Below the pieces are notes generated by a model that worked only from the letters and a program-made list of their open reading frames with translations, did no database searches and was not told the origin of the DNA. Source: Lyngbya sp. PCC 8106 (GTDB taxonomy: Bacteria; Cyanobacteriota; Cyanobacteriia; Cyanobacteriales; Microcoleaceae). From it: 64,000 bases of DNA. This document shows positions 36,442-46,106 of the stretch, one piece after another. How positions within the stretch are numbered: position 1 is the stretch's first letter; every line of letters begins with the position of its first letter. Location: assembly GCF_000169095.1 (NCBI RefSeq), contig NZ_AAVU01000010.1, positions 62,001 to 126,000 on the forward strand, written 5' to 3'. A program made the position numbers and the translations under genes.

Positions 36442-37899
36442 ATGGCGTCCATCTGCGAGTTGCACCAACAACTGGTTAACAAGGAACGCTCGGCTGTAGA
36501 AATCGCCCAAGAGGCGTTAGAGCGTATTGAGCAGCTAGACTCAAAATTAAACAGCTTTTTATGTGTAACAGCAGATCGAGCGTTGCAGCAAGCCCGACAA
36601 GTGGATGCTAAAATTGCCGCAGGAGAGGAAATTGGTCTACTCGCTGGAATTCCAATTGGCATCAAAGATAACCTCTGCACTCAGGGAATCACTACAACCT
36701 GTGCATCCAAGATTTTAGAGAATTTTGTACCCCCCTACGAGTCTACCGTGACGCAAAAGCTGGCGGATGCGGGTGCAATTATGGTGGGAAAGACGAACTT
36801 AGATGAATTTGCGATGGGGAGTTCCACCGAAAACTCTGCCTATCAAGTTACCGCAAATCCTTGGGACTTACAACGGGTTCCGGGCGGTTCTTCGGGTGGT
36901 TCGGCGGCGGCGGTAGCGGCGGATGAATGCGTTGTGGCGTTGGGTTCCGATACGGGTGGTTCGATTCGTCAACCTGCTTCTTTTTGTGGCATTGTGGGCT
37001 TGAAACCGACTTATGGGTTGGTGTCTCGCTACGGTTTGGTGGCTTATGCGTCTTCTTTGGATCAGATTGGCCCTCTGGCCCGAACGGTTGAAGATGCAGC
37101 GATTTTATTACAAGCGATCGCCGGTTATGATACTAAAGATGCCACGAGCCTAAATGTTCAAATCCCGAATTATCTAGCCGCCCTCAAACCCACTCTCAAA
37201 TCCAAAAGCCGCGTCAAAGTTGGTGTGATCAAAGAAACTTTTGGAGAAGGGTTAGATCCTGTTGTTGAACAAGCGGTGACAAAGGCAATAGAAACGTTGC
37301 AAGAACTAGGCGCAGAAATTCAAGTGATTTCTTGTCCGCGTTTTCGTTATGGTTTGCCCACTTATTATATTATTGCGCCGTCGGAAGCTTCTGCAAACTT
37401 GGCTCGTTATGATGGGGTGAAATACGGTTTTCGCAGTCGGGATGCAGAAAATTTAATTGATATGTACTGCCAAACCCGTGCAGAGGGATTTGGGGCGGAA
37501 GTTAAACGCCGAATTATGGTGGGAACCTATACCCTGTCGGCGGGATATTATGATGCTTATTATCTCAAAGCTCAAAAAGTCCGAACGTTGATTAAACAAG
37601 ACTTTGAACGAGCGCTTTCTCAGGTAGAAGTGTTGGTTTGTCCGACTGCTCCGACAACGGCTTTTAAAGCAGGTGAAAAAACGGCTGATCCCCTCAGTAT
37701 GTATTTGTCTGATTTAATGACAATTCCAGTGAATTTAGCGGGTTTACCTGCACTCAGTATTCCTTGTGGGTTTGATGAACAAGGACTTCCAATTGGGATG
37801 CAATTAATTGGGAAAGTGTTAGGAGAAGCTCGACTGCTGGAAGTGGCTTATGCTTATGAACAGGCGACAGCTTGGCATATACGCAAACCTCAGCTTTAA
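36442..37899 (+). CDS. gatA: Glutamyl-tRNA(Gln) amidotransferase subunit A
   Basis: 485 residues, amidase signature family. The Ser-cisSer-Lys triad lies in [11 protein letters not shown] (Lys), [15 protein letters not shown] (cis-Ser) and [16 protein letters not shown] (nucleophile Ser). GatCAB converts Glu-tRNA(Gln) to Gln-tRNA(Gln), needed because cyanobacteria lack GlnRS. GAGGATAGGGA just before the ATG is a good ribosome site. gatB and gatC are not in the window, as is usual for cyanobacteria. A terminator follows about 90 bases after the stop. Confidence 0.97.
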   Translation: MASICELHQQLVNKERSAVEIAQEALERIEQLDSKLNSFLCVTADRALQQARQVDAKIAAGEEIGLLAGIPIGIKDNLCTQGITTTCASKILENFVPPYESTVTQKLADAGAIMVGKTNLDEFAMGSSTENSAYQVTANPWDLQRVPGGSSGGSAAAVAADECVVALGSDTGGSIRQPASFCGIVGLKPTYGLVSRYGLVAYASSLDQIGPLARTVEDAAILLQAIAGYDTKDATSLNVQIPNYLAALKPTLKSKSRVKVGVIKETFGEGLDPVVEQAVTKAIETLQELGAEIQVISCPRFRYGLPTYYIIAPSEASANLARYDGVKYGFRSRDAENLIDMYCQTRAEGFGAEVKRRIMVGTYTLSAGYYDAYYLKAQKVRTLIKQDFERALSQVEVLVCPTAPTTAFKAGEKTADPLSMYLSDLMTIPVNLAGLPALSIPCGFDEQGLPIGMQLIGKVLGEARLLEVAYAYEQATAWHIRKPQL

Positions 37900-38396
37900 T
37901 CAATTAGAAATCACTCTATTGGGTGATGTCATTCGGTCTGAGAATCAGTAAACTGGAAAGTATATCCAAAACATGATGACGATCTAAAAATAGCTTGGAT
38001 GCCTAAACTTGGCTCTGAGCTATTTTTTTATAAAATACTGTTTTTATCTACAAATAAAATGGTTCCATAATAAAATTAGAGAATCTGTACCCGAACCTAA
38101 TCTAGAAAGATTAAGCTGCAATAGAATTACTCTCTCTGATTTATTTGCCTTTCATCTGGCCCTAAAATATTTACAACTTAAGTTTTGACGAACTCAATTC
38201 TAAGACATTCTAGCTCACCTGGATGAGAAAATCAAAGGTTTAAACTATCTTTAACTCTCATCCAGATAAAATTGAAATCACTCGGGAATTTTCATCAAAC
38301 AGCCAACAATATTAACGGATGACTGTGATTAATTTCCCATGAAATCTGAGCGAATAGTGACTTGAGTACCCCAAGTAATCACTTTATACTGTGCTT
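37900..38396. other. Intergenic stretch between converging gatA and the ABC-class ATPase gene
   Basis: 497 bases with no recognised gene. It holds the gatA terminator (37986-38029) and a second inverted repeat, CTGGATGAG at 38219-38227 and CTCATCCAG at about 38264-38272. The part between is AT-rich and may be the remains of a small mobile or palindromic element. Confidence 0.5.
37986..38029 (+). terminator. Rho-independent terminator after gatA
   Basis: AAAAATAGCT at 37986-37995 pairs with AGCTATTTTT at 38018-38027, with a GCC/GGC pairing inside the loop and a run of T at the 3' side. This is the clearest classical terminator in the window. Confidence 0.8.
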
Positions 38397-40265
38397 CTAG
38401 GAGTCTTCTTCAGCCGTCGTTATCTGTATAGATTCAACTTCGGGTACAGATTTCACTTCTAATGTTCGGACTCGGTTAATCGCTGCTGCGAGTTCAAACC
38501 GTCGAAACATGGCTAAATCTCCTTGAGGAAAAGGGGTAATTACATCTAATCCTTTTTCGGTAATATCCGCCATAATTTGAGCTAAAATTTGAGGGAGTGT
38601 ATGTTCACCATTAATATACTTTTTTCTAGCATAAACCATTGCGGCGGCGATCGCCCGTAATTGATCTTTAGAAACAAGCTGTTCAACCCCAGATAAATCA
38701 ACATCTTCTGTTCCAAATGTGACTTCATCTACATCCCGAACTTTCACCCGTACATCTCGCCGTCCGTGACTGGGATCTAAACTTTCAGTAACAGGAATAC
38801 GGGATCGAATTTGACCAAACTGTTCACCGCCTTCTGTTGTTCGACCTGTGGTAAATTCTGCGGCGATTTCTTTGGCTTTTGCGGTTAATTCTTGAGGTTG
38901 AAAATTATCCATTCCAATCACCGTATCCGCCACATCAAAATAATCCCCACTTCCACCCATCACTAAGATTGTAGACACACCATAATCAGTATAAAGTTGG
39001 CGAACTTTATCAATAAATGGTGTAATCGGTTCTTGTTCTTTGGCAATTAAGGCTTGCATTCGGCGATCGCGAATCATAAAATTAGTTGCCGCCGTATCTT
39101 CATCCACCAATAAAACTGGAGAAACATCAGGATTAACCGAGTCATTTTCTAGCTTTACTAAAACCTCTAAAGCTTCCATAATGTTAGCTGCTTGTGAGGT
39201 ACTTCCACTCGCATTTTCAGTTGAAAAATTCTGGGTAGATCGTCCTTGAGGCAATTGATTAATAAAAGGTGAAATATCAACACCTGCAACGCTGCGACCA
39301 TCTTCAGCCCTAATTTTAACTGCGTCTATACTGGTCGTTACACATTCTCGTCCGTCTCCAAAAATATGATTATAAATGCCCAATTCTATCGCATTCAGTA
39401 AGGTCGATTTCCCGTGATATCCACCCCCTACGATTAGGGTAATCCCTTTAGGAATTCCTAAACCTTTAATTTCTCCAAAGTTAGGGCAATTGAACTCAAC
39501 TTCTAGAGATTCGGGTGATTGAAACGGTACAACATCAGTTTCTAAAGGTCGTTGATCAACCCCACTACGTCGAGGTAAAATTGCACCATTAGGAATAAAT
39601 GCAACTAACCCTTTTTCAGCGAGTTGTTGACGTAACCAGTCGGCATCTTCTACTGTCTCAACATGGCGTTTACAGTGTTCAGGATCGAGGTTTTTATATT
39701 TAAGAGAACGTTCAACAATTAGGGGAATATCATCACAAATCATCGTGGCGGCTTGTCGTCCTAAAATTTGCCGTCCTCGGGCGGGAAGTCCGACAAAAAA
39801 TCGCATTTCAATCCCTTTTTCTTGGGTCGAAGGCTGAGGTTTGGCTCGCTGAAAAACCGGGTTAACCCCGATAGATTTCGGTTGAGGAGGAGCGACATAA
39901 ATCAAGCTGGCTGAGGTGCGTTCTAATACCTCTTGTCCCATTTTTGTAATCGCAATCATCCCGCTTTTTCCTGTTCCTCGGCGGCTACTAATCTCTCGAC
40001 TATTGCGATCAAATTGACGAGTCAGGTAGTCTCGCAAAGCAATTTCTCGAATCCGGTTTTCGTAAAGTTCTGGGGGAAATCCGGCAATATTTGGAGAGAT
40101 ATGAACTCGAAACTTACTCGGAGCAGCAAAGGGATCACCTTGAACGTAATCAATAATCAGAGTAAAGTCTTCAAACTCATAAGTACCGAGAACGTCTTTA
40201 TAGGCTTTATAACCTCGGTTGTCTAGGTCAAGTAATTTTTGGCGGAGGTCTTCTTTTGTGTTCAT
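38397..40265 (-). CDS. ABC-class ATPase of the PF09818/COG3044 type
   Basis: 622 residues. The N-terminal 240 residues carry family blocks (FRVHISPNIAGFPPELYEN, FFVGLPARGRQILGRQA). A P-loop GGGYHGKSTLLNAIELGIYN lies near residue 280 and Walker B is LLVDEDTAATNFMIRD near residue 395. Unlike transporter ATPases it has an extended insertion and no canonical LSGGQ. A trypanosome member, MRB1590, binds RNA in kinetoplast editing complexes. The bacterial role is unknown. It is a stand-alone gene here. Confidence 0.82.
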   Translation of the reverse strand: MNTKEDLRQKLLDLDNRGYKAYKDVLGTYEFEDFTLIIDYVQGDPFAAPSKFRVHISPNIAGFPPELYENRIREIALRDYLTRQFDRNSREISSRRGTGKSGMIAITKMGQEVLERTSASLIYVAPPQPKSIGVNPVFQRAKPQPSTQEKGIEMRFFVGLPARGRQILGRQAATMICDDIPLIVERSLKYKNLDPEHCKRHVETVEDADWLRQQLAEKGLVAFIPNGAILPRRSGVDQRPLETDVVPFQSPESLEVEFNCPNFGEIKGLGIPKGITLIVGGGYHGKSTLLNAIELGIYNHIFGDGRECVTTSIDAVKIRAEDGRSVAGVDISPFINQLPQGRSTQNFSTENASGSTSQAANIMEALEVLVKLENDSVNPDVSPVLLVDEDTAATNFMIRDRRMQALIAKEQEPITPFIDKVRQLYTDYGVSTILVMGGSGDYFDVADTVIGMDNFQPQELTAKAKEIAAEFTTGRTTEGGEQFGQIRSRIPVTESLDPSHGRRDVRVKVRDVDEVTFGTEDVDLSGVEQLVSKDQLRAIAAAMVYARKKYINGEHTLPQILAQIMADITEKGLDVITPFPQGDLAMFRRFELAAAINRVRTLEVKSVPEVESIQITTAEEDS

Positions 40266-40505
40266 GAGTCAGATCTCAATGAGTGTATGATTAATTGTTT
40301 CTATCCGGAAGGGTTTTGCTGTGAGTTGAATCTTCACCCTACTTACCAATTTGCCGAATCAGAAAGCCAAAGAGAGAGCCTACCTTTTGAGTGAATGAAC
40401 TTATTATATCAGAGGATTTTCAGTTTCTCTCAGAGGTTCATGGGCTAATTGTTCGGGTGAACTATTAAGGGGTGAATATTGTCCCAATTTTGTCCCCAAT
40501 TTTAT

Positions 40506-41594
40506 TTAGTTTTCTAATAGGTGAGTGACGACATTCACCAGAACTTGAGCTGAACCCATGAGAAATTCTCGATCAAGATTAGCGAGAGTATCAGTGGGTT
40601 GATGATAGTGAGGAGAACGTAAATTCGCGGTATCTGTAACCAATACGGCTGCTATATTTTGATACCAAAAGGGAGCGTGATCGCTGCGTAAAACGTCAGG
40701 TGTGAGTATACCTTTTAAGGGAATCGGCAAGGTGACAATGGGCGGTAAATTCAACTCAGATACATGAGAGGATATTCCCTGAAATGATGCTAATAAATCT
40801 TGATGTTGGGCTTCTCCCACGACGACTAAAAACTCGCCTTTGTCACTAGAAGTTTGGCTATTTGCTGGTAATAAAAGATCGACATTTAACCCGGGAGGAT
40901 AGTGTTGACAGCCCTCAACTCGACAAGCATAACCGACCATATCAAGGACAATAACATGACGTAAAGTTTGTAAGTTTTCGGGACGACTGGTAAATGCAAA
41001 ACTTCCCAATAGTCCGAGTTCTTCTTGATCAAAAAATACAATTTCTAAGGACGTTGCTGTTGGTGTTGAACCGAATAACCGAGCGATTTCTAAGATAACG
41101 GCGATTCCGCTACCATTATCATCGGCACCGGGTGAGTTAACGACTGTATCATAATGAGCGCCGATTAATAGAGTTGCAGCATTCGGATCATCGGTAGGTC
41201 TTTTAGCAACAATATTAACCCCTTGTTCAAAAGGTTGCAAGTCAGGAGAAAACCCAAATTTTTGGAGTTGTTCGATTAAATAATTCCGAGTATATTCACG
41301 ATGGTTTTCTGTTGTTCGTTCTCCGACAATATTTTCGAGATGACTCCAAATTTGATCGGGGTTGATTTCTTTGTTTAGCGGAGAACTAGAGACTTGAATT
41401 TCAGAGGGTAAAGAGGTTTTAATGGGCTTTTGAGAACTAGCAAAATCTGCGGTTTTTGAAATCCTGTTAGGATCAGGGGAAATTGCAGTATTTTCGGGGA
41501 TGAATCGAAAGTCTAAAAGTGTTGTCTTCCCCTGCCAAATAGCCACGAGAAGACCTATGATTAAAAACAAGGCGACGATTCTTTGATTAGTCAT
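40506..41594 (-). CDS. M28 family zinc aminopeptidase-like protein, membrane-anchored or secreted
   Basis: 362 residues. An N-terminal hydrophobic segment (RIVALFLIIGLLVAIWQG) is a signal peptide or anchor. Zinc ligands are in GAHYDTVVNSPGADDNGSG, the catalytic pair in FFDQEELGLLGS, then VLDMVGYA and SDHAPFWYQ. This is the M28 co-catalytic site. Members cut amino-terminal residues or act as glutaminyl cyclases; the substrate is unknown. The coiled-coil gene upstream ends 12 bases before its start, so they are likely co-transcribed. Confidence 0.9.
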   Translation of the reverse strand: MTNQRIVALFLIIGLLVAIWQGKTTLLDFRFIPENTAISPDPNRISKTADFASSQKPIKTSLPSEIQVSSSPLNKEINPDQIWSHLENIVGERTTENHREYTRNYLIEQLQKFGFSPDLQPFEQGVNIVAKRPTDDPNAATLLIGAHYDTVVNSPGADDNGSGIAVILEIARLFGSTPTATSLEIVFFDQEELGLLGSFAFTSRPENLQTLRHVIVLDMVGYACRVEGCQHYPPGLNVDLLLPANSQTSSDKGEFLVVVGEAQHQDLLASFQGISSHVSELNLPPIVTLPIPLKGILTPDVLRSDHAPFWYQNIAAVLVTDTANLRSPHYHQPTDTLANLDREFLMGSAQVLVNVVTHLLEN

Positions 41595-41606
41595 TTTGAT
41601 CGACGC

Positions 41607-42155
41607 TCAATCTTCCTCAAAATCAATCTCTTTATTGATCACTTGCAGTCCATTTTCAGTCTGTGTGACTTGAGGAATGGTTGTGATGGAATCAAAATAA
41701 GCCAGTTGAGGTTTTTCGGGAAGCCAGTCGTCAAAACGAGGTTTAAAATTGTCAGCAATTTGCCAAAATGTCTTAATTTCTTGTTCCAAACGTTGAGCGA
41801 ATTGATTAATAATTTTCGCTTTTTGACCCAGTTGGGGCCAAATTTCTTTGGCTTGTAATTCATACAGTTTGACTTGTTTAACGGAGAGTTTTGCTTGAGT
41901 TTTTTTGAGTCTTAAACGGGTTGCTTTCATCTCTCGTTCAAGTTCGGGTAACTGGATTGACCATTCAGCCAATTGAGTTTGACAGGCTTGAGAAAATTCG
42001 GCTTGAGCTTCTGGTGAGTTATCTTTTGGAAACAGAAGTATTGCTTGAAAAGAGGAACGCTTGGCGCACAAAGTATGATACTCCGCTTGGATTTCATCCA
42101 CTTGTGCTTTGATCTCGTTCCATTCTGATTGAAGCTGTTCAATAACTTGACTCAT
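41607..42155 (-). CDS. Coiled-coil protein of unknown function
   Basis: 182 residues, soluble, largely alpha-helical. Long heptad-rich stretches run over about residues 3-30 and 65-135 (LPELEREMKATRLRLKKTQ). No catalytic motif or family is recognised. It lies 12 bases upstream of the M28 peptidase gene on the same strand, which is the only clue to its role. Confidence 0.7.
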   Translation of the reverse strand: MSQVIEQLQSEWNEIKAQVDEIQAEYHTLCAKRSSFQAILLFPKDNSPEAQAEFSQACQTQLAEWSIQLPELEREMKATRLRLKKTQAKLSVKQVKLYELQAKEIWPQLGQKAKIINQFAQRLEQEIKTFWQIADNFKPRFDDWLPEKPQLAYFDSITTIPQVTQTENGLQVINKEIDFEED

Positions 42156-42408
42156 GGTTTAATCGCTCGTTAAAACAGAGGCATTGTTTTAGTTTACCAA
42201 AAACTGAGCCGTTAGATTATCGTAATTTTGGGTAATCTCTGACCTGATTTTGGGTGAGGGAAGTTAACGATACTATCAAAAATTCAGTTTAATGATTTTT
42301 GGTTTTAGTGTTGACTAAATTTATAACGCAATAATTAAGAAATTGTGATTACCACTAACCTCACTTTACTATAATTAAATTAGATGTCAAGTTCTAGCGG
42401 GGGCAAAT

Positions 42409-42936
42409 ATGGCTTATTTATGCGAACTGAGTCCGAGTCAAAAAGTCTACTTAGATATGCAAGCAAACCAAACCGTTGTCACGACAGTCAGCAGTAGTCC
42501 CGGACAACAACAGCAGTCTAGTAGCAGTTTTACGACGGGAAGTTGGACTTCTCCTCCTCAGGTTTATCGTAATAATGCAGGAATTACAATTGAGATTGAA
42601 ACAGCACAGGGAAAACACTATATTAATGTGCAGGGAAATAGCATAGGAGTGATCGATCATTTACCTTCGATGAGTCAGTCTGAGATGCTACAACTCCAAC
42701 AAGTTTCCAGCATTCCAAATCGTACAATGTCTCCGATGAAACCGATGGAACCGATGAAAATGGAGAATATGCAGATGAATATGAAACCAATGGAAATGAA
42801 AATGGGAAATATGGAAATGCAAATAAATTCTCCTGAAAACCCTGCTTCTCAAGTTAAACGTTTTTGTAGTCAATGTGGAGCATCTATTCAATCAGAAGAC
42901 CACTTTTGTTCAAGTTGTGGTCATCGCCTAGACTAA
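42409..42936 (+). CDS. Methionine-rich zinc-ribbon protein
   Basis: 175 residues. Three parts are visible. Residues 1-90 hold Ser/Gln-rich and beta-like sequence (GITIEIETAQGKHYINVQGN). Residues about 103-142 are a Met-rich tract (KPMEPMKMENMQMNMKPM) with many M-x-M and M-x-x-M spacings. The last 28 residues are a zinc ribbon with two CxxC pairs (FCSQCGA and FCSSCGH). Met-rich tracts can bind Cu(I), but here the tract is cytosolic and the metal role is a guess. No closer family is recognised. Confidence 0.75.
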   Translation: MAYLCELSPSQKVYLDMQANQTVVTTVSSSPGQQQQSSSSFTTGSWTSPPQVYRNNAGITIEIETAQGKHYINVQGNSIGVIDHLPSMSQSEMLQLQQVSSIPNRTMSPMKPMEPMKMENMQMNMKPMEMKMGNMEMQINSPENPASQVKRFCSQCGASIQSEDHFCSSCGHRLD

Positions 42937-42952
42937 CCAAATTGAGCAACTT

Positions 42953-43828
42953 TTAGCTGGCACTATTACCGATATTGTCATCGGATTTTTTGCTCATCTC
43001 CGGCTTGACTATTTTTAACTTTCTAGAACCTGAACCCTCTCTTGGCCCACCTTCAAAATCATCCTCCATCAAGTTTCCGATTGCTTCGTTTAGTTCTCCA
43101 GGATTCATAAAGATAATCTTGGAGTTATTACTCGCACTTAATTTATGATGTGCTTCCACATATTGTTTAGCAATCATATATTGAATAAACTCTCGACTAT
43201 TGGGGGGAATTTGTAGAGATTTAGAGAGAATTTCTATGGCTTCGGCTTCACTTCGAGCAATACTAATTTCCGCCCGTTTTTTGTTTTCTGCTGCTTTTTC
43301 TTGCTCCATTGACTTCATAATTGCAGCCGGAGGGGTAACACTTTGGAGGTTAACCCGAATCACTTTAATTCCCCAATTTCCGGTCGCTTCATCTAAAGTT
43401 TTCAGGAGTAAATCGTTGATTTCATTAATTGAGGAAAATAGTTCTCTCATCTCAATTGTGGCAATTTTTGCCCGCAGCGTCGTCAAAACTAAGTTAGAGA
43501 TAGAATCTTCAACTTGTTCGACCTCATAGTAAGATTTCTCGATATCTTCGATTTTCCAAAAAACAACAGCATCAACCGTTAAGGGAGTATTATCCCCGGT
43601 AATCACTTCCTGGGGTTTAATATCAATAAACCGTTCCCGAGTGGTATCGTAGTGAACAATCTTTTCTAGAAAAGGGAGAATATAACGAACTCCAGGTTTG
43701 AGGGTGCGATGACGGCCATTTAAGCCTTCAACAATGGCTTGATCTCCGCCACTGACGACTTTAATGGAGGAATTAAACACAACCCCAATCACTAATGCAG
43801 CAAAGAAGCTGAGTAAATATTGAGCCAT
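42953..43828 (-). CDS. SPFH/band 7 (stomatin-like) membrane protein
   Basis: 291 residues. One N-terminal membrane segment (LLSFFAALVIGVVFNSSIK) is followed by the band 7 domain: GRHRTLKPGVRYILPF, ERFIDIKPQEVITGDNTPL and LRAKIATIEMRELFSS. After it come a charged helix (EQEKAAENKKRAEISIARSE) and the stomatin-type C-terminus. Such proteins form oligomeric rings that organise membranes and bind proteases. The usual NfeD partner is not adjacent. The gene converges with the zinc-ribbon gene. Confidence 0.9.
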   Translation of the reverse strand: MAQYLLSFFAALVIGVVFNSSIKVVSGGDQAIVEGLNGRHRTLKPGVRYILPFLEKIVHYDTTRERFIDIKPQEVITGDNTPLTVDAVVFWKIEDIEKSYYEVEQVEDSISNLVLTTLRAKIATIEMRELFSSINEINDLLLKTLDEATGNWGIKVIRVNLQSVTPPAAIMKSMEQEKAAENKKRAEISIARSEAEAIEILSKSLQIPPNSREFIQYMIAKQYVEAHHKLSASNNSKIIFMNPGELNEAIGNLMEDDFEGGPREGSGSRKLKIVKPEMSKKSDDNIGNSAS

Positions 43829-43971
43829 AATGATGATGTAATGTCGAGTACCAAGTTCAAGAATAGGTCTATAGTAGCACCGTTTCTTCTCAATAGAGCA
43901 ATGCCCTATAGACCGATTGACTGTTCCGTTAAACCAAAGGCTTTGTTCAGTCCTCTTTTCTTAACTCAACT

Positions 43972-44981
43972 TCACAACTGATGACTCAAAACCGCCCGAT
44001 AACGAACTTGATTATTTCTCACTTTTTCCATGGCTTGATTTGCTTTTTCCATCGGGAAAATTTCGACAATGGGTTCAATTTGATAACGTTCAGCAACCGA
44101 TAACATATCCTGCATCATCGCCCGTCCCCCGATCACCGACCCTAAAATTCGCCGACGCTTCATCAATAAAGGAAAGGCTGGAAAACTCAACGGGGCGTCG
44201 GGTACCCCAACCAGGGTTAAAGTGCCATCGGAGTCCAGAAAGTCAATGTAGGATGCCCAGTCTATGGACGCCGGAGCCGTACTTAATAGGATATTTAACG
44301 GTTGAGATGGGGCGGAAGGGGGTTGATTTTTTTCGACAATTACAGTTTCATCGGCGCCGAGTTGATGGGCAAATTCGGCTTTATCTTTTGAGGTGGTAAA
44401 AACAGTGACTCGGTTGCCCAATTTACTGGCAAATTGTACGGCGAGATGACCTAACCCCCCACTCCAATCACTCCAATTTCTAATCCTGAACCCATTCCCG
44501 CATATCGTAAGGCTGAATAAACGGTAATTCCGCCACAGAGTAAAGGCCCTGCAACATTTGTTTTAATACCATCAGGAATTGCAAAGGCAAACCGAGAATC
44601 TACTTCTAAATAATCAGCAAATCCTCCTGGCCCAGTGGCAATTAATGCTTGCATTTGATCACAGAGATTTTCCGAACCTCGCAAACAATCTCGACAGGAT
44701 AAACAAGAACTTCGTTGCCAACCAATACCTACGCGATCGCCAACTTTGATATGATTAACTTGGGAACCGATTTCGATGACTTCTCCGATCACTTCGTGAC
44801 CGGGAACGATGGGATAATTAGTCATTTCCCAGTCATTATCAACCATGTGTAGATCGGAGTGACAAATCCCACAAGATAAAACTTTAATGATACATTGAAA
44901 GTTCTGGGGAGATGGGGCTTCATAACTGTAAGGTTCGAGTTCTGCACCGGAAGTTTTAGCAGCTAATCCTTGAATTTTCAT
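43972..44981 (-). pseudogene. Zinc-dependent alcohol dehydrogenase split by a one-base frameshift
   Basis: Two adjacent minus-strand frames are halves of one ADH of about 336 residues. The 5' half (44981-44451) has the catalytic zinc residues in GICHSDLHM and PGHEVIGEV, and structural zinc cysteines in CLSCRDCLRGSENLC. It ends at GVGG followed by a stop. The 3' half resumes with LGHLAVQFASKLGNRVTVF in another frame. The break lies in a run of six C (44455-44460); one more base would restore the GVGGLGHLA motif. Everything else is intact, so this is either a recent mutation, a phase-variable tract or a sequencing error. Confidence 0.85.
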
Positions 44982-45032
44982 AGATTTTTTTAGGTCGATA
45001 TAGACACTTTTTTTGCGCTGTTCGCGCTCTTA

Positions 45033-45130
45033 TTTGTTGTTGGACTTTAGTCCGTTTTCTTGCGCCAAAGCACTACAATGACTTAACGGTTTGTTGTTGG
45101 ACTTTAGTCCGTTTTCTTGCGCTAAAGCAC
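45033..45130. repeat. Two 41-bp direct repeats with an inner dyad
   Basis: 45033-45073 and 45090-45130 differ at one base. Each contains GGACTTTAGTCC, a 5-bp inverted repeat around TT, followed by GTTTTCTTGCG. They lie between the ADH and SDR genes, both on the minus strand. The type is a known style of dispersed cyanobacterial repeat. Confidence 0.9.
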
Positions 45131-45145
45131 CCCAACGAACTGAGT

Positions 45146-45958
45146 TTATTTTTGCTGATTTTGGGCTTGACTCATTATAAACTGCATTAACCCTGGAAAC
45201 AACCGATAGGCTTCTGTTGCTATCGATGTCAACCCGACAACGGTTTCAGATTTTTTCTGATTCACCGCTTCCCAAATCGCCTTAGCAATATCTTCAGGTT
45301 GACTCACAAAAGAGGATTCTAACACACTTTGCATTTGTTGGCGACGGTTCTCTACTTCGCTGTTATTTTCGCCCCGAAATTGCGCTCTTTCCATGAAATT
45401 ACTGTTAATAACTCCCGGATGAACGGCACAAACATTAATGCCTTTTGGATCGAGTTCTAAACGTAGAGTTTCTGTTAGTCCAGTTACCGCATATTTACTG
45501 GCACAATAAGCAGTCATATCGGGTAAAGGCATTTTTCCCCCAACAGAACCGACGTTAACAATTGTTCCTTTTTTGCGTTCAATAAAATGGGGCAAAAGGG
45601 CGTTAATTGTATGTACATAACCCCAGAAGTTGGTATTCATTAATTGTTGCCAATCTTCTAAGGTTGTTTTTGCCATAGAACCCGTTAAACAAATTCCGGC
45701 ATTATTCACTAACACATCAATATTTCCGTAAACCTCTAAGGCTTTTTCAACTAACTCTTGAACCTGTTGAACCTCTCCCACATCTGTAGCAATTGCGAAT
45801 GCTGAACCGCCAAGACTTCGCACTTCGTTTGCAGCAGTTTCTAATCGCTCAAAATTCCGAGCGGTTAACACCACATTATAGCCTTTTTGAGCAAAGAGTA
45901 AAGCCGTTGCTTTCCCACTGCCTTGAGACGCGCCAGTAATTAAAACCGTAGAAACCAT
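45146..45958 (-). CDS. Short-chain dehydrogenase/reductase
   Basis: 270 residues, classical SDR. The cofactor motif is TGASQGSGKATALL, with an Arg after the second strand (TARN) that suggests NADP(H). NNAG and the catalytic Ser-Tyr-Lys (GSVGGKMPLPDMTAYCASK) are complete, in contrast to the SDR at 14579. The substrate is unknown. It lies upstream of the ADH in the same direction, with the 41-bp repeats between. Confidence 0.9.
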   Translation of the reverse strand: MVSTVLITGASQGSGKATALLFAQKGYNVVLTARNFERLETAANEVRSLGGSAFAIATDVGEVQQVQELVEKALEVYGNIDVLVNNAGICLTGSMAKTTLEDWQQLMNTNFWGYVHTINALLPHFIERKKGTIVNVGSVGGKMPLPDMTAYCASKYAVTGLTETLRLELDPKGINVCAVHPGVINSNFMERAQFRGENNSEVENRRQQMQSVLESSFVSQPEDIAKAIWEAVNQKKSETVVGLTSIATEAYRLFPGLMQFIMSQAQNQQK

Positions 45959-46106
45959 AAACTCTAAAATTGTGAAAGGATCAACTGTAAATCGTTAGAA
46001 CTTGTATTCCATATAGTTATGATAATCTTTTCATCTGAAAATTCAATCCTCAAAAAGATAGAATTTGAGACGGCTGAAAAGTACAACCGGAAAAAACCTC
46101 TTTGTT

